A stretch of DNA of 64,000 bases from Saccharicrinis carchari (GTDB lineage Bacteria; Bacteroidota; Bacteroidia; Bacteroidales; Marinilabiliaceae): the NCBI RefSeq assembly GCF_900182605.1, contig NZ_FXTB01000001.1, positions 434,001 through 498,000 on the forward strand. Direction: 5' to 3'. Both the position numbers and the translations under genes were made by a program. Of the stretch, positions 53,929 through 63,534 are shown in pieces (position 1 is the first letter of the stretch; each line of letters opens with the position of its first letter). The notes below the pieces were generated by a model. It saw only the letters and a program-made list of their open reading frames with translations. It was not told the DNA's origin and did no database searches.

Positions 53929-54232
53929 TTTGTATATATTTTATGAATTAATGGGCGCAAAGATAAGCTTTTTTAATAATCTAAAAATTAAAGGCAGCAA
54001 AAAGATTTTGGCATAAATTATAAAGTTACCACAATTAGTAGCGCGATAGTAAAAATAATGTAAAGAGAAAAGGCTTGAAGACACGGCTTGTGCTGCTTCT
54101 TTAGCCTTTTATATCGGCATCAATTTGCAAGTCCCTTTCCTCTGTAAAATGCACACCATTATCGGCCAGTTCTGTGTGTAACATCTGGTTATCAACTGAG
54201 TAAGTGGATATCATCCGTAATTTAGGGTATGG
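53929..54232. other. intergenic region between spt and the AddB-like gene
   Basis: 304 bases. It probably holds the spt promoter, although no clear -7 element was found. The left part of the minus-strand nuclease gene's downstream flank contains the small ORF at 54101-54214. Confidence 0.4.
54101..54214 (-). CDS. 37-residue ORF directly downstream of the AddB-like nuclease gene
   Basis: ATG at 54214, 37 codons, stop TAA. It is in the same frame as the nuclease gene, whose TAA lies six codons upstream (54233-54235). The composition (YSVDNQMLHTELADNGVHFT and EERDLQIDADIKG) reads like a real protein. It could be a small gene, or the remnant of a longer C-terminus cut off by a stop. No domain is recognised. 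Confidence 0.3.
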   Translation of the reverse strand: MISTYSVDNQMLHTELADNGVHFTEERDLQIDADIKG

Positions 54233-57127
54233 TTACTGCTTCCCACATATGCTCCTATAGCTGCAAGATCGGCAGCTATCGGTATGATCGGTTTGTGTAA
54301 AAGCTATGTTGGGGTTGAAGAGATCATTCAAATGTTGCTTTAACTGTTCTATATATTCTTTCTCCACTTTTTGCAGGCTAAGGGCCGTATTGCTGGCCGG
54401 TGTACCTATTTTAAGCGAATAATCCGACGAAGTAAATATTTTTTTTATCCATACCACGCCGGGCAGGTAGTCCGAGGAGGCATACTCGTTTTGCTTTAGA
54501 ATATGGCTGTATAACAAGGTTTGAAAAATGGCTTTTTTAGTTTTATGCTTATTTTGTAAAAACAGCTCTTCCACATTTTTAAAATATTCGTCGCCACCAC
54601 CTGTTTTATAATCGATAACACGCACCGAACCGTCTTTGTGATCCAGGCGGTCGATAGTACCTCCTATACAAATGGTTTTATCACTTAGCTTTATGTTTCC
54701 TTTCACCTTTTTTTCTAATCCCGTCAATAGGAAAGGTGCATGCTGTTTTTCCACGCGCAAAAACTGAAGCACATATTTTTTTATAATATCAAACACCAAG
54801 ATGTTTTTACCCTGTATATCGTTAAAATCACTTTGCCCTAAGGCCTGGTTAAAATATTTGCTAAAGCTTGCTCGTAACGCCTTTTCAATACCCTGATTGT
54901 TCTTGCTCAGTAAATCAATATCCGTAGACTTAATCTCTTTGCCCACAAAGGGTTTATAAATCTCCTCAACGGTTTCGTGAAACAGGTTGCCAAAAATCCT
55001 TGGGTCGATGTCTTCACTTATTTCGTCGGGTTCCATTGCTTTTAATATATATTTGTAATAAAAGCGAAGGGGGCATTCAAAGTAAGTACTCAAGCCACTC
55101 GGCGAAAGCTGCTTTGTTCCTCCTTCGAGGTATTGATTGAGGATTTCCATTACCGTCTCGTCTTTTTCAACAAAAAATGCCTTTGTTTTGCTAATATTCA
55201 CCTTATCCACCGCCGTTGTAAAAAATAATTTATCGGAGGGGTATTCGTATTTTAATTGAAATAAAAAACGACTCATCTCGCCGGTGCGCATACCCTGTGC
55301 CGAAGAATTATAAAGCAGCCTTACTTTTTTTGAGCGATGGATGAGGCGATAAAAATAATAGGCGAATATGGCATCCTGATGTTCAATCGTAGGCAATAAA
55401 AAAGCTTTGCGTAAACTGTAGGGAATCATGGAGTTGGTGGTGCCGGTTTGAGGAAAGACACCTTCGTTCATATTTAAAATAACAAGGTTTTCGAAATCCA
55501 ATGCACGTGTTTCTAATATTCCCATCACTTGTAAACCTTTTAATGGCTCTCCGCTAAAGGGAATGCTTTTTAATTCGGCTGCTCTTTTAAACAGCTTTAT
55601 CCAGGTGTCCGGGCTTACTTGCGCACCCAGCTTTGCAATGAGATCGGAGAGTTGAGTTATGGTTAGATGCATCTGATAGATAAACTCTTTTTCCAGGGCT
55701 TTACCTTGTTTGTTTTTTTGCAAGCCCGAAAAAACCTGTTGTAACAAATCAATAAGATAGGCCGAAAAATCGTCGCTCTTTTCAACTATTCTAAAGATAC
55801 TTTGCAAGAGGTTGCTCTTTTTTAAATCGCTGACCTCGATATATATTTGATTGCGTTTAACCATAGAGTAGGCGATTTCCTTGTGTAAATCGGGGTTAAG
55901 CGGTTCGATGTACTGATGGGTAAGGATAGGCAATACATTACGGAAGTAAAACCATGATTTACCACTTTTACTTCGTCTGCCGTTTTTCTGCAAATCAAAA
56001 ATCAGTTCCAACAGTCCGTAGGCGGGGGTGTTTTTAAGGGGGTATCCCATGGTAATATTCACCATGTCAAGATGCCCGGGTATAGCATGTAACACAGGCA
56101 ATAGCATAGATTCGTCAGTCAACACCACGGCAGTTTGCAGAGCAGAATCAAGTTGGGCTTTGCTTTCGTGCACTGGCATGTTGTGCAAGTATTGATTTAC
56201 TACTTGCGTTTGTGCTGTGTCGGTGGCAACCGATGTTATAGTTATTTCGGGTAAATCCCTGTTGTGTGGAAAATGCCAATCGTGCGGGGGTGGATAATTG
56301 AGTAGGTTTTCCTGTATAAAACGGACTGCTTCGTGCTCCTTCATCCGGCTACCCCCTTTGGTAGTACTTTGCGTTGCAGGCAGCCGCCAGGGGGTGTAAT
56401 CCCAAATAAAATCGGCCTTGTTGGCAATGGCCAAATGATGAAAGAGTTTTTTTTCGCAAGTGTTCAATGCGTTAAATGCCACAAACACAATTTTAGGGTA
56501 GGGGATGTTTAATGTTTTTTTATTATCAATATCTTCCGCTATACATCGGTAAACGGCACCCTCGTAGGCCATTCCTTTTTTGCTTAAGCGCTCATTAAGC
56601 AATTGGTAAACCTCATATAGTTTCTCCCATATTTTTATAAACTCCGTTTGATGCTCCGATAGCTTGTTAGGGTTAAAGGTATACCAAAAGCTTTTGATGG
56701 TATTGATCTGTTCTTCGGATAAGAAACTATAGTCGGCTTCAATTTCCTTTATCGACACCAGGTTGGAGAATACCTGCCCGGCATTGGCTCTGTACTTGTC
56801 AATATCATCGAAATCATTGATGATAATCTCGCCCCAGGGCAAAAACTCGTCAAAGCCTGTTCCGGTCTGGTATATTTCTTCAAACACCTGATATAATTCA
56901 AACACCAGGCTTACCTTGTCGGCTATTTGATAGGGTGTTAGTTCTTCTATAAACTCATGGATGGTAATGGTTTTGGGTGACCATAAAGGTGCTTTAATAA
57001 GGGTGCTTAGGTGTTGTTGAAAAAATAGTCCTGCACGTCGTCCCGGAAAAACAAAACAAAACTCCGATATATTGGTTTGATATTTATTAAAATAATACTG
57101 CGCAAGATGCTGTATAAAATTGCTCAT
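54233..57127 (-). CDS. AddB-like PD-(D/E)XK exonuclease subunit
   Basis: About 964 residues. The start at 57127 (MSNFIQHLAQYYFNKYQTN) is preferred over an ATG at 57220, because the extra 31 residues look like non-coding sequence and the downstream start opens directly into the conserved part. The N-terminal half is an inactivated helicase-like domain (FVFPGRRAGLFFQQHLSTL). The C-terminal nuclease has IFGNLFHETVEEIY, GGTIDRLDH and VIDYKTGGG. Cys of STYFECPLRFYYKYIL and the CRSCSYRSICGK cluster form the expected 4Fe-4S site. AddB works with AddA (helicase-nuclease) in double-strand break repair; AddA is not in this window. Confidence 0.88.
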   Translation of the reverse strand: MSNFIQHLAQYYFNKYQTNISEFCFVFPGRRAGLFFQQHLSTLIKAPLWSPKTITIHEFIEELTPYQIADKVSLVFELYQVFEEIYQTGTGFDEFLPWGEIIINDFDDIDKYRANAGQVFSNLVSIKEIEADYSFLSEEQINTIKSFWYTFNPNKLSEHQTEFIKIWEKLYEVYQLLNERLSKKGMAYEGAVYRCIAEDIDNKKTLNIPYPKIVFVAFNALNTCEKKLFHHLAIANKADFIWDYTPWRLPATQSTTKGGSRMKEHEAVRFIQENLLNYPPPHDWHFPHNRDLPEITITSVATDTAQTQVVNQYLHNMPVHESKAQLDSALQTAVVLTDESMLLPVLHAIPGHLDMVNITMGYPLKNTPAYGLLELIFDLQKNGRRSKSGKSWFYFRNVLPILTHQYIEPLNPDLHKEIAYSMVKRNQIYIEVSDLKKSNLLQSIFRIVEKSDDFSAYLIDLLQQVFSGLQKNKQGKALEKEFIYQMHLTITQLSDLIAKLGAQVSPDTWIKLFKRAAELKSIPFSGEPLKGLQVMGILETRALDFENLVILNMNEGVFPQTGTTNSMIPYSLRKAFLLPTIEHQDAIFAYYFYRLIHRSKKVRLLYNSSAQGMRTGEMSRFLFQLKYEYPSDKLFFTTAVDKVNISKTKAFFVEKDETVMEILNQYLEGGTKQLSPSGLSTYFECPLRFYYKYILKAMEPDEISEDIDPRIFGNLFHETVEEIYKPFVGKEIKSTDIDLLSKNNQGIEKALRASFSKYFNQALGQSDFNDIQGKNILVFDIIKKYVLQFLRVEKQHAPFLLTGLEKKVKGNIKLSDKTICIGGTIDRLDHKDGSVRVIDYKTGGGDEYFKNVEELFLQNKHKTKKAIFQTLLYSHILKQNEYASSDYLPGVVWIKKIFTSSDYSLKIGTPASNTALSLQKVEKEYIEQLKQHLNDLFNPNIAFTQTDHTDSCRSCSYRSICGKQ

Positions 57128-57288
57128 AGGAGACGTTTTTTTGACATGGTAGAGTGCAAAAGAATAAAATAAAAGGTAAAAATAACAGTTTTTGTGATGG
57201 ATTGAGGATAAGCAATACAAAATACATATCTTGCATGTTTACTATTAACTTATTTATGCAATATTTAAAATATATATAAAGTTTAGGT

Positions 57289-57296
57289 TAATTTTG
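57289..57296 (+). promoter_or_regulatory. candidate -7 element of sucA
   Basis: TAATTTTG fits TAnnTTTG. Transcription would start near 57302, only a few bases before the first ATG (57306) but about 50 bases before the preferred start at 57354. Confidence 0.45.
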
Positions 57297-57353
57297 CATA
57301 TTTAAATGAGAATACAAGCAATACGAAATAATCACCCGGATAAGGAACTATTT

Positions 57354-60176
57354 ATGGACGAATTTTCATTTGTTGGTAACAGCGAAATCGAAACTATTGA
57401 AGATCTTTACCAAAACTATTTAAGGGATCCAGGATCCGTTGACGAAAGTTTTAAACAATTTTTTAAGGGTTTCGATTTTGCCCGTAAAAATTACGATGCC
57501 CCTATCTCAGGTGGCTTGGTGAGTAAGGAATTTAAAGTGGCCAACCTCATCCACGGTTATCGGCAAAGAGGACATCTGTTTACAAAAACCAACCCGGTGC
57601 GCAGCAGGCGAAAATATTTCCCTACACTTGATATCGAAAATTTTGGTTTAGAAAAGGAAGATCTGGAAACAGAATTTGAAGCCGGCTCACAAATTGAAAT
57701 GGGCAAAGCTAAACTAAAAGATATTATTGAGCATCTGCAAAAAACTTATTGCGATTCCATTGGTGTGGAATATTTGTATATACGTCATCCTGAGATAGTT
57801 AACTGGCTAAAAGAAAGGATGGAGAAACGACGCAATACGCCGGATTTTTCCTTAGATAAGAAAAAACGCATCTACGATCAATTGATGGTGGCTGCCGGCT
57901 TTGAGAGTTTTATCCATAAAAAGTTTGTAGGGCAAAAACGATTTTCGCTCGAAGGGAGTGAGGCGGTGATACCTGGTTTACATGCACTTATACAAAAGGG
58001 GGCCCAAATGGGTGTCAGGGAATTTGTAATGGGTATGCCGCACCGCGGTCGCTTAAACGTACTGGCCAATATTCTCAAAAAGCCTTACGAAAATATTTTT
58101 AAAGAGTTTGTGGGGCACGAATACGAAGCAGGCATTTCATTGGGCGATGTGAAGTACCATTTGGGTTATCAAAACGATATTACAACCAGCGATGGCCATG
58201 AGGTAAGTGTGTATCTGGCGCCCAATCCCTCCCATCTGGAGGCGGTTAGTCCTATTATTGAGGGGGTTTCGCGTGCCAAAATAAACAACAAATACAATAA
58301 CGATTACGATAAGGTTATACCTGTGCTGATACATGGCGATGCGGCCATTGCCGGACAAGGTGTTGTGTACGAAGTGGTTCAGATGAGCCAGCTGCGAGGG
58401 TATAAAACAGGGGGCACTATACATATCGTTATCAACAATCAAATTGGTTTTACTACCAACTATCTGGATGCCCGCTCCAGCACTTATTGCACTGATGTAG
58501 GTAAGGTGACGCGCAGCCCTGTTTTTCATGTTAACGGCGACGATGCCGAGGCTCTGGTGTATGCCATGGAACTGGCCGTGGAGTATCGGCAGAACTATAA
58601 TTCGGATGTATTTATCGATGTACTATCGTATCGAAAATATGGGCACAACGAAGGTGATGAGCCACGTTTTACACAACCAACCTTGTACAAAGCCATATCT
58701 GCTCATCCTAATCCGAGAGACTTGTACGGAAAAAAATTGCTCAAGGAAAAAGTATATACCCCAAAAGAAATCGATGCCCTTCAGCAGGGTTTTGACGTGT
58801 ACCTGGAAAAGCAATTAGAGGATTCAAAAGAAATTGAAAAAGTAGTAATTCAGCGATTCCTGAAAAATGATTGGAAGGGCTTTAGGTATGCCGAACCAAA
58901 AGATTTTACTAGCTCTCCGGAAACGGGGGTGAGTAAAACTACATTACTGGCCTTAAGCGAAAAAATGACCACCTTACCTGAAGATTTTCCGTTTTTTGGA
59001 AAAGTGGATAAGATCATGAGGGACCGTAAAAAGATGATAAAGGAGGATAAATTAGACTGGGCCATGGGCGAGCTTCTGGCTTATGCTTCGTTACTTACCG
59101 AAGGTACTCCTGTTAGGCTGAGCGGACAAGATTCCATACGAGGTACTTTTGCCCATCGCCATGCCGGACTTACCATTCAGGATACGGAACAGCAGTATTA
59201 TCCCTTAAAAAACCTTTCTGCTAATCAGGCTCAATTTGACGTTTACAACTCCAGTTTATCGGAATATGGCGTCCTTGGGTTTGAATACGGTTATGCCCTT
59301 GCAACACCCAACGGGCTTACCATCTGGGAAGCACAGTTTGGCGATTTTTATAACGTAGCCCAGGTAATCATTGATCAATACATCAGTTCGGCCGAAGAAA
59401 AGTGGGGCTTGATGAATGGCCTGGTACTCTATCTTCCGCATGGTTTTGAGGGGCAGGGGCCGGAACATTCCAGTGCGCGTATCGAGCGCTTTCTCTCCCT
59501 GGCTGCCAATGATAACATGCAAGTGGTTAATTGTACAACTCCTGCCAATTTTTTTCATGTGCTGCGGCGCCAGATAAAAAGTGAAGTGCGACTACCGCTG
59601 GTTATATTTACCCCCAAGAGTTTGTTGCGTCATCCTAAATGCATTTCTAAAATGGATGATTTGGCAAACGGAGGCTTTAAAGAAGTAATCGACGATGATA
59701 ACGTAGATGCGGAGGAAGTGAGAAGAGTGGTGTTTTGCAGTGGTAAAATTTATTACGATCTACTGGCTCGTAAAGAAGAGTTAAATGCGCGGGATATTGC
59801 CTTAGTCAGGTTAGAGCAGATTCACCCATTCCCCCAAAGACAGTTAAAAGCCATACTCGAGCGATATCCCAATGCCATTTTGCATCTTTGGGTACAGGAG
59901 GAGCCCGAGAATATGGGCGCATGGAAATATATCAGGGGAATGTTTAAAGGGGTTAAATTAATTCCGGTGGCACGTTTGGCAAGCGGTAGTCCGGCAACGG
60001 GTTTAAACGGGCTACATGTGGTGGGACAGAAAGAAATTATTAGTAAGATTTTTAAAAAGTGCCATTGCGAGCTGAACCAAAAATATTGTGGATTGCAATG
60101 TGTGGAGGGAAAAAGTAGGACCGAAATATTAAAGCAACACAGATATTTCAGCGAGAAACCCAGATTTTCAATATAA
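57354..60176 (+). CDS. sucA: 2-oxoglutarate dehydrogenase E1 component
   Basis: Thiamine-diphosphate enzyme that decarboxylates 2-oxoglutarate and passes the succinyl group to E2 in the TCA cycle. The 940-residue protein is placed at ATG 57354, because the family begins M-D-x-x-S-F-x-G-N (here MDEFSFVGNSEIETIEDLY) and the promoter leaves almost no leader for the ATG at 57306. Landmarks: FKQFFKGFDFA, VMGMPHRGRLNVLANIL, HGDAAIAGQGVVYE and NNQIGFTTN (ThDP), and SGQDSIRGTFAHRHA in the C-terminal half. sucB follows after 119 bases. Confidence 0.95.
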   Translation: MDEFSFVGNSEIETIEDLYQNYLRDPGSVDESFKQFFKGFDFARKNYDAPISGGLVSKEFKVANLIHGYRQRGHLFTKTNPVRSRRKYFPTLDIENFGLEKEDLETEFEAGSQIEMGKAKLKDIIEHLQKTYCDSIGVEYLYIRHPEIVNWLKERMEKRRNTPDFSLDKKKRIYDQLMVAAGFESFIHKKFVGQKRFSLEGSEAVIPGLHALIQKGAQMGVREFVMGMPHRGRLNVLANILKKPYENIFKEFVGHEYEAGISLGDVKYHLGYQNDITTSDGHEVSVYLAPNPSHLEAVSPIIEGVSRAKINNKYNNDYDKVIPVLIHGDAAIAGQGVVYEVVQMSQLRGYKTGGTIHIVINNQIGFTTNYLDARSSTYCTDVGKVTRSPVFHVNGDDAEALVYAMELAVEYRQNYNSDVFIDVLSYRKYGHNEGDEPRFTQPTLYKAISAHPNPRDLYGKKLLKEKVYTPKEIDALQQGFDVYLEKQLEDSKEIEKVVIQRFLKNDWKGFRYAEPKDFTSSPETGVSKTTLLALSEKMTTLPEDFPFFGKVDKIMRDRKKMIKEDKLDWAMGELLAYASLLTEGTPVRLSGQDSIRGTFAHRHAGLTIQDTEQQYYPLKNLSANQAQFDVYNSSLSEYGVLGFEYGYALATPNGLTIWEAQFGDFYNVAQVIIDQYISSAEEKWGLMNGLVLYLPHGFEGQGPEHSSARIERFLSLAANDNMQVVNCTTPANFFHVLRRQIKSEVRLPLVIFTPKSLLRHPKCISKMDDLANGGFKEVIDDDNVDAEEVRRVVFCSGKIYYDLLARKEELNARDIALVRLEQIHPFPQRQLKAILERYPNAILHLWVQEEPENMGAWKYIRGMFKGVKLIPVARLASGSPATGLNGLHVVGQKEIISKIFKKCHCELNQKYCGLQCVEGKSRTEILKQHRYFSEKPRFSI

Positions 60177-60295
60177 GATGAGTTCAAAGGCTCGTACATC
60201 CCTTTATTAAAATTAGATGTGAGGGTACGAGGATAGAGTTTCAAGGATATAAACCTTACATAGTGTGCATAAGCGCCACGAATAAATAATAAACT

Positions 60296-61594
60296 ATGAT
60301 TATCGAAATAAAAGTTCCGTCGCCGGGAGAGTCCATCAACGAAGTTGAAATAGCCACTTGGTTGGTTAAAGATGGCGACGTTGTGCATAAAGATCAGGAC
60401 TTGGCCGAGATAGAATCAGACAAAGCCACGCTTACCTTAAATGCGGATAAGGGAGGCAAAGTAAAAATATTGTTGCAGGCAGAGCAAACCGTAGCCGTTG
60501 GTGAGGTGGCTTGTACCATTGACACATCGGTAGCACCTGCCCAGGAGGAGGATGCCCAAACGGATGAGTTACCTGATGCAACAGATAATAAAGAAGAAGA
60601 GGAAAAAAAAGCTTCGAAAAAGTCTGAAACAGATGAAAAAAGTACCCCCGACCATACGGCAATTAAAAACGATAATTCCGAAGAACTGTCAAAAGTAAAA
60701 GTAACACCTGTTGCTCAAAAGCTGATGGAGGAAGAAGGCTGGAGCGTGCAGGATGTGATAGATGGCCTGCATCGTATATCAAAAAAAGAAATAGAAGCCG
60801 TAAAGCAACAGGGTGGGGCAAAGGTTGGTACCGTATCTGAAGGAATGGCAACAAAGCCCAGGGAGCGAAAGTTAGACCGACAAAAGATGACCTCGCTGCG
60901 TAAAAAACTGAGTGCACGCTTGGTGGCCGTAAAACAAGAAACGGCCATGCTCACCACCTTTAACGAAGTAGACATGAGCCGTATTATACATATGCGTAAA
61001 AAACATCAGAGTCTGTTCACAGAAAAGCATGGGGTAAAACTCGGTTTTATGTCTTTTTTTATTAAGGCATCAGCCTTGGCTATGCAAAAGCATCCCATGG
61101 TAAATGCCATGATGGATGGCGACGATATTGTACATCCTAACTATGTAGATGTTTCTGTAGCTGTGCAAACACCTAAAGGTTTGATGGTTCCGGTAATTCG
61201 CAACACTGAATCCATGAGCCTGGCACAGATAGAAGAGGCGCTGAAGCAACTCGCCATCAAAGCCCGTACGGGTAAAATAAGCTTACAAGAAATGACCGGA
61301 GGTACTTTTACCGTTACCAATGGAGGTGTATTTGGATCTATGTTGTCCACGCCACTCATCAATCCGCCCCAATCGGCTATATTGGGTATGCACAATATTG
61401 TGGAACGACCTGTAGCCATTGAGGGTAGGGTAGAGGTTAGGCCCATTATGTACACCGCCCTATCGTACGACCACCGGGTTATTGACGGGAAAGATTCCGT
61501 AGGCTTTTTGGTTACCCTTAAAAAAATGCTGGAAAACCCGGAGCTGATGTTGTCGGCAGGGAATGATATGGAAAAAATGGTATTAGATTTATAA
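60296..61594 (+). CDS. sucB: 2-oxoglutarate dehydrogenase E2 (dihydrolipoyl succinyltransferase)
   Basis: A 432-residue acyltransferase core. The lipoyl domain (1-77) has the lipoylated Lys43 in IESDKATL. A highly charged linker follows (about 80-130), then the E3/E1-binding peripheral domain ([19 protein letters not shown]), and the catalytic domain with His in [16 protein letters not shown] and [20 protein letters not shown]. The pairing with sucA identifies the substrate. The E3 gene (lpd) is not in the window. Confidence 0.95.
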   Translation: MIIEIKVPSPGESINEVEIATWLVKDGDVVHKDQDLAEIESDKATLTLNADKGGKVKILLQAEQTVAVGEVACTIDTSVAPAQEEDAQTDELPDATDNKEEEEKKASKKSETDEKSTPDHTAIKNDNSEELSKVKVTPVAQKLMEEEGWSVQDVIDGLHRISKKEIEAVKQQGGAKVGTVSEGMATKPRERKLDRQKMTSLRKKLSARLVAVKQETAMLTTFNEVDMSRIIHMRKKHQSLFTEKHGVKLGFMSFFIKASALAMQKHPMVNAMMDGDDIVHPNYVDVSVAVQTPKGLMVPVIRNTESMSLAQIEEALKQLAIKARTGKISLQEMTGGTFTVTNGGVFGSMLSTPLINPPQSAILGMHNIVERPVAIEGRVEVRPIMYTALSYDHRVIDGKDSVGFLVTLKKMLENPELMLSAGNDMEKMVLDL

Positions 61595-61701
61595 CAGAAA
61601 AAAGCTTGTCAGTTAGCGGTATACAATAAGCAGTAAAACGGGTGTTGGTTTTTATTCATCGGTATAATATAATGAATTAACCATGCTCATCCGGGCGTAC
61701 A

Positions 61702-62313
61702 TTAACGGGTGATTTTGGGCAGGCTCAGGTTAAATTTAATGGCCACTAACCTTATGGCAATGATGGAAAGCATGGTAGTTATCTGTGAAAAAAAAGTATC
61801 TGCCCCCAAATGCGTTAGCAACAAATAAATGGTGCCCCCGGCAATACATGCAGTGGCATAAATTTCTTTGTGAAAAATAAGCGGCACATCATTGCATAAG
61901 GTGTCGCGAATAACACCTCCTACAACGGCGGTAGAAAGTCCCATAACCATAGCTAAGGGTTCGTTTATGCCAAATGATAAGGCTTTTTCGATACCAATAA
62001 TGGTAAATGCGCCTATACCTATGGTGTCAAACAAAAACAGGGTTTGTTTGAGTTTGATAATGTATCGGTAAAAAAGAAAAGTAAATAGCAGCGATGCCAT
62101 GATAAGGATAAAATAATCCATGCCTCTTATCCATACAACGGGCGTATTACCCAAAAGCAGGTCGCGTAAACTGCCACCGCCAACAGCGGTAACAAAACCT
62201 ATGAAACTGGCACCGAACAAATCGAGCTTTTTTTCGCTGGCAGCAAGGGTTCCGCTAATGGCAAATGCACAGGTTCCGGCATAATCGGCCAAAGTCAATA
62301 AATCCATGTTCAT
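61702..62313 (-). CDS. TRIC-family cation channel (UPF0126)
   Basis: A 203-residue integral membrane protein with about seven helices in two repeats. The paired signatures are GLSTAVVGGVIRDTLCNDVP and GFVTAVGGGSLRDLLLGNTP, each with the GGG/GGVxRD ion-path motif of prokaryotic TRIC channels. Monovalent cation conduction is the family function. It stands alone between sucB and the DUF493 gene. Confidence 0.9.
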   Translation of the reverse strand: MNMDLLTLADYAGTCAFAISGTLAASEKKLDLFGASFIGFVTAVGGGSLRDLLLGNTPVVWIRGMDYFILIMASLLFTFLFYRYIIKLKQTLFLFDTIGIGAFTIIGIEKALSFGINEPLAMVMGLSTAVVGGVIRDTLCNDVPLIFHKEIYATACIAGGTIYLLLTHLGADTFFSQITTMLSIIAIRLVAIKFNLSLPKITR

Positions 62314-62371
62314 AAGTTTTGCGCAAAAGTATTAAGTTTTCTGTAACTGGTTTTGTGTGAGTTAACAAGGC

Positions 62372-62644
62372 CTACAAGGCAATAATACCATCAATTTTGT
62401 TTATTGCTATCGTAACGTCAACAATGCTTTGAGCCGATGGCATTTTTGCTTTGCAAGTGACGGAAACAAATTTTAAATTTTTGGTGTGCTTGTAGCTTAT
62501 TTCTCCATGGTCGGGCAGGTACGAAACAACCTTTTTTACCTTGCCATCTTCGTTTGGGGTAATGAACTTAAACATGTAAAGTAAGGGCCAAGTTTTATTC
62601 TGTTCGAGTTTCTCTAATAATAAGGTGTAATTCTTTTGTGCCAT
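62372..62644 (-). CDS. DUF493 (YbeD-like) protein
   Basis: A 90-residue protein with a ferredoxin-like pattern: FKFITPNEDGKVKKVVSYLP, KFVSVTCKAKMPSAQSIVDV and a final INKIDGIIAL. DUF493 proteins include YbeD; a role in lipoate regulation has been proposed for that family but nothing here confirms it. It lies 58 bases before the TRIC gene on the same strand. Confidence 0.8.
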   Translation of the reverse strand: MAQKNYTLLLEKLEQNKTWPLLYMFKFITPNEDGKVKKVVSYLPDHGEISYKHTKNLKFVSVTCKAKMPSAQSIVDVTIAINKIDGIIAL

Positions 62645-62898
62645 AATCTAGTTTGGACAAAAATAAGTTAAACTCTGCATACAAACTATTATAATTGATG
62701 CGTTTTTAAAGTTATGCGTGTTACTGTATAAAAGAATAGAATTTTTAAATAGTTTGGCCTAAATCTTTCATTAAATAGTTGGCTTAAATTCTTATGCTGA
62801 TAAAAAAATGTGCAAATTTGCCTCTTCAAATATTGCCACAAGCAAGCGGTAAATTATCACGAAATATTTAATTAAAATAAACATTAAAATCATTTAAC

Positions 62899-63351
62899 AT
62901 GACAAAATTAAAAGTAGTAGTAATTTTATTTTTACTAACGGGATCAGTTGTAGCTCAGGGTTTTAGAGCGCCATTATCTAAAGGTGGAAAGCAGTTAAAT
63001 ATGGGATTGGGTTTTAATTCCTATGGTCTTCCGATTTATGGAGGTGTTGATTTTGCTGTCCACGATGAGGTTACAATAGGCCCTCAGGTAAATATTATAT
63101 TTGATGATGAAACGGCTTTTTCGATAGGTTTTAGAGGCGACTACCATTTTAATCGTTTGTTTGAAATTACCCCGGATTGGGATGTTTATGCGGGCGCAAA
63201 CATTGGTGTGGGTTTTAACACCGATGATGATTTAGATTTGGGACTTCAGATTGGAGGAAGATATTTTTGGAGCAGAAAGTGGGGAGTAAATCTCGAATTT
63301 GCAGGTGGTAATACTTTTAGTACTAAGCTAGGTGTTTCTATGAAGTTTTAA
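62899..63351 (+). CDS. small outer-membrane beta-barrel protein
   Basis: A 150-residue protein with a signal peptide (VVVILFLLTGSVVAQ) and eight amphipathic strands, for example KQLNMGLGFNSYGLPIYGGV, EVTIGPQVNIIFDD, AFSIGFRGDYHFNRLF and LGLQIGGRYFWSRKWGVNLE. It ends in a Phe-terminated strand (STKLGVSMKF), the usual BAM signal. It resembles OmpW/OmpX-size barrels; no specific function. Confidence 0.82.
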   Translation: MTKLKVVVILFLLTGSVVAQGFRAPLSKGGKQLNMGLGFNSYGLPIYGGVDFAVHDEVTIGPQVNIIFDDETAFSIGFRGDYHFNRLFEITPDWDVYAGANIGVGFNTDDDLDLGLQIGGRYFWSRKWGVNLEFAGGNTFSTKLGVSMKF

Positions 63352-63477
63352 TCTGAAAAATGAACGCTTTTTTCATTTCCTGCTATAATTGGCGGTAAGC
63401 CGTAAAATTTTAAGAAAACCTTTGCGAGAGTTAATCGGGTTGGTATCCTACTTTTACTGAGTTTTGAATATACCTAA

Positions 63478-63513
63478 AAAAAGAGCTTGTTCACAGTGGA
63501 ACAAGCTCTTTTT
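63478..63513. terminator. bidirectional intrinsic terminator
   Basis: A perfect 15-bp stem (AAAAAGAGCTTGTTC at 63478-63492 with GAACAAGCTCTTTTT at 63499-63513), T-runs on both strands. It separates the convergent barrel and fasciclin genes. Confidence 0.95.
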
Positions 63514-63534
63514 AATTTATATGTTATGCATGTT

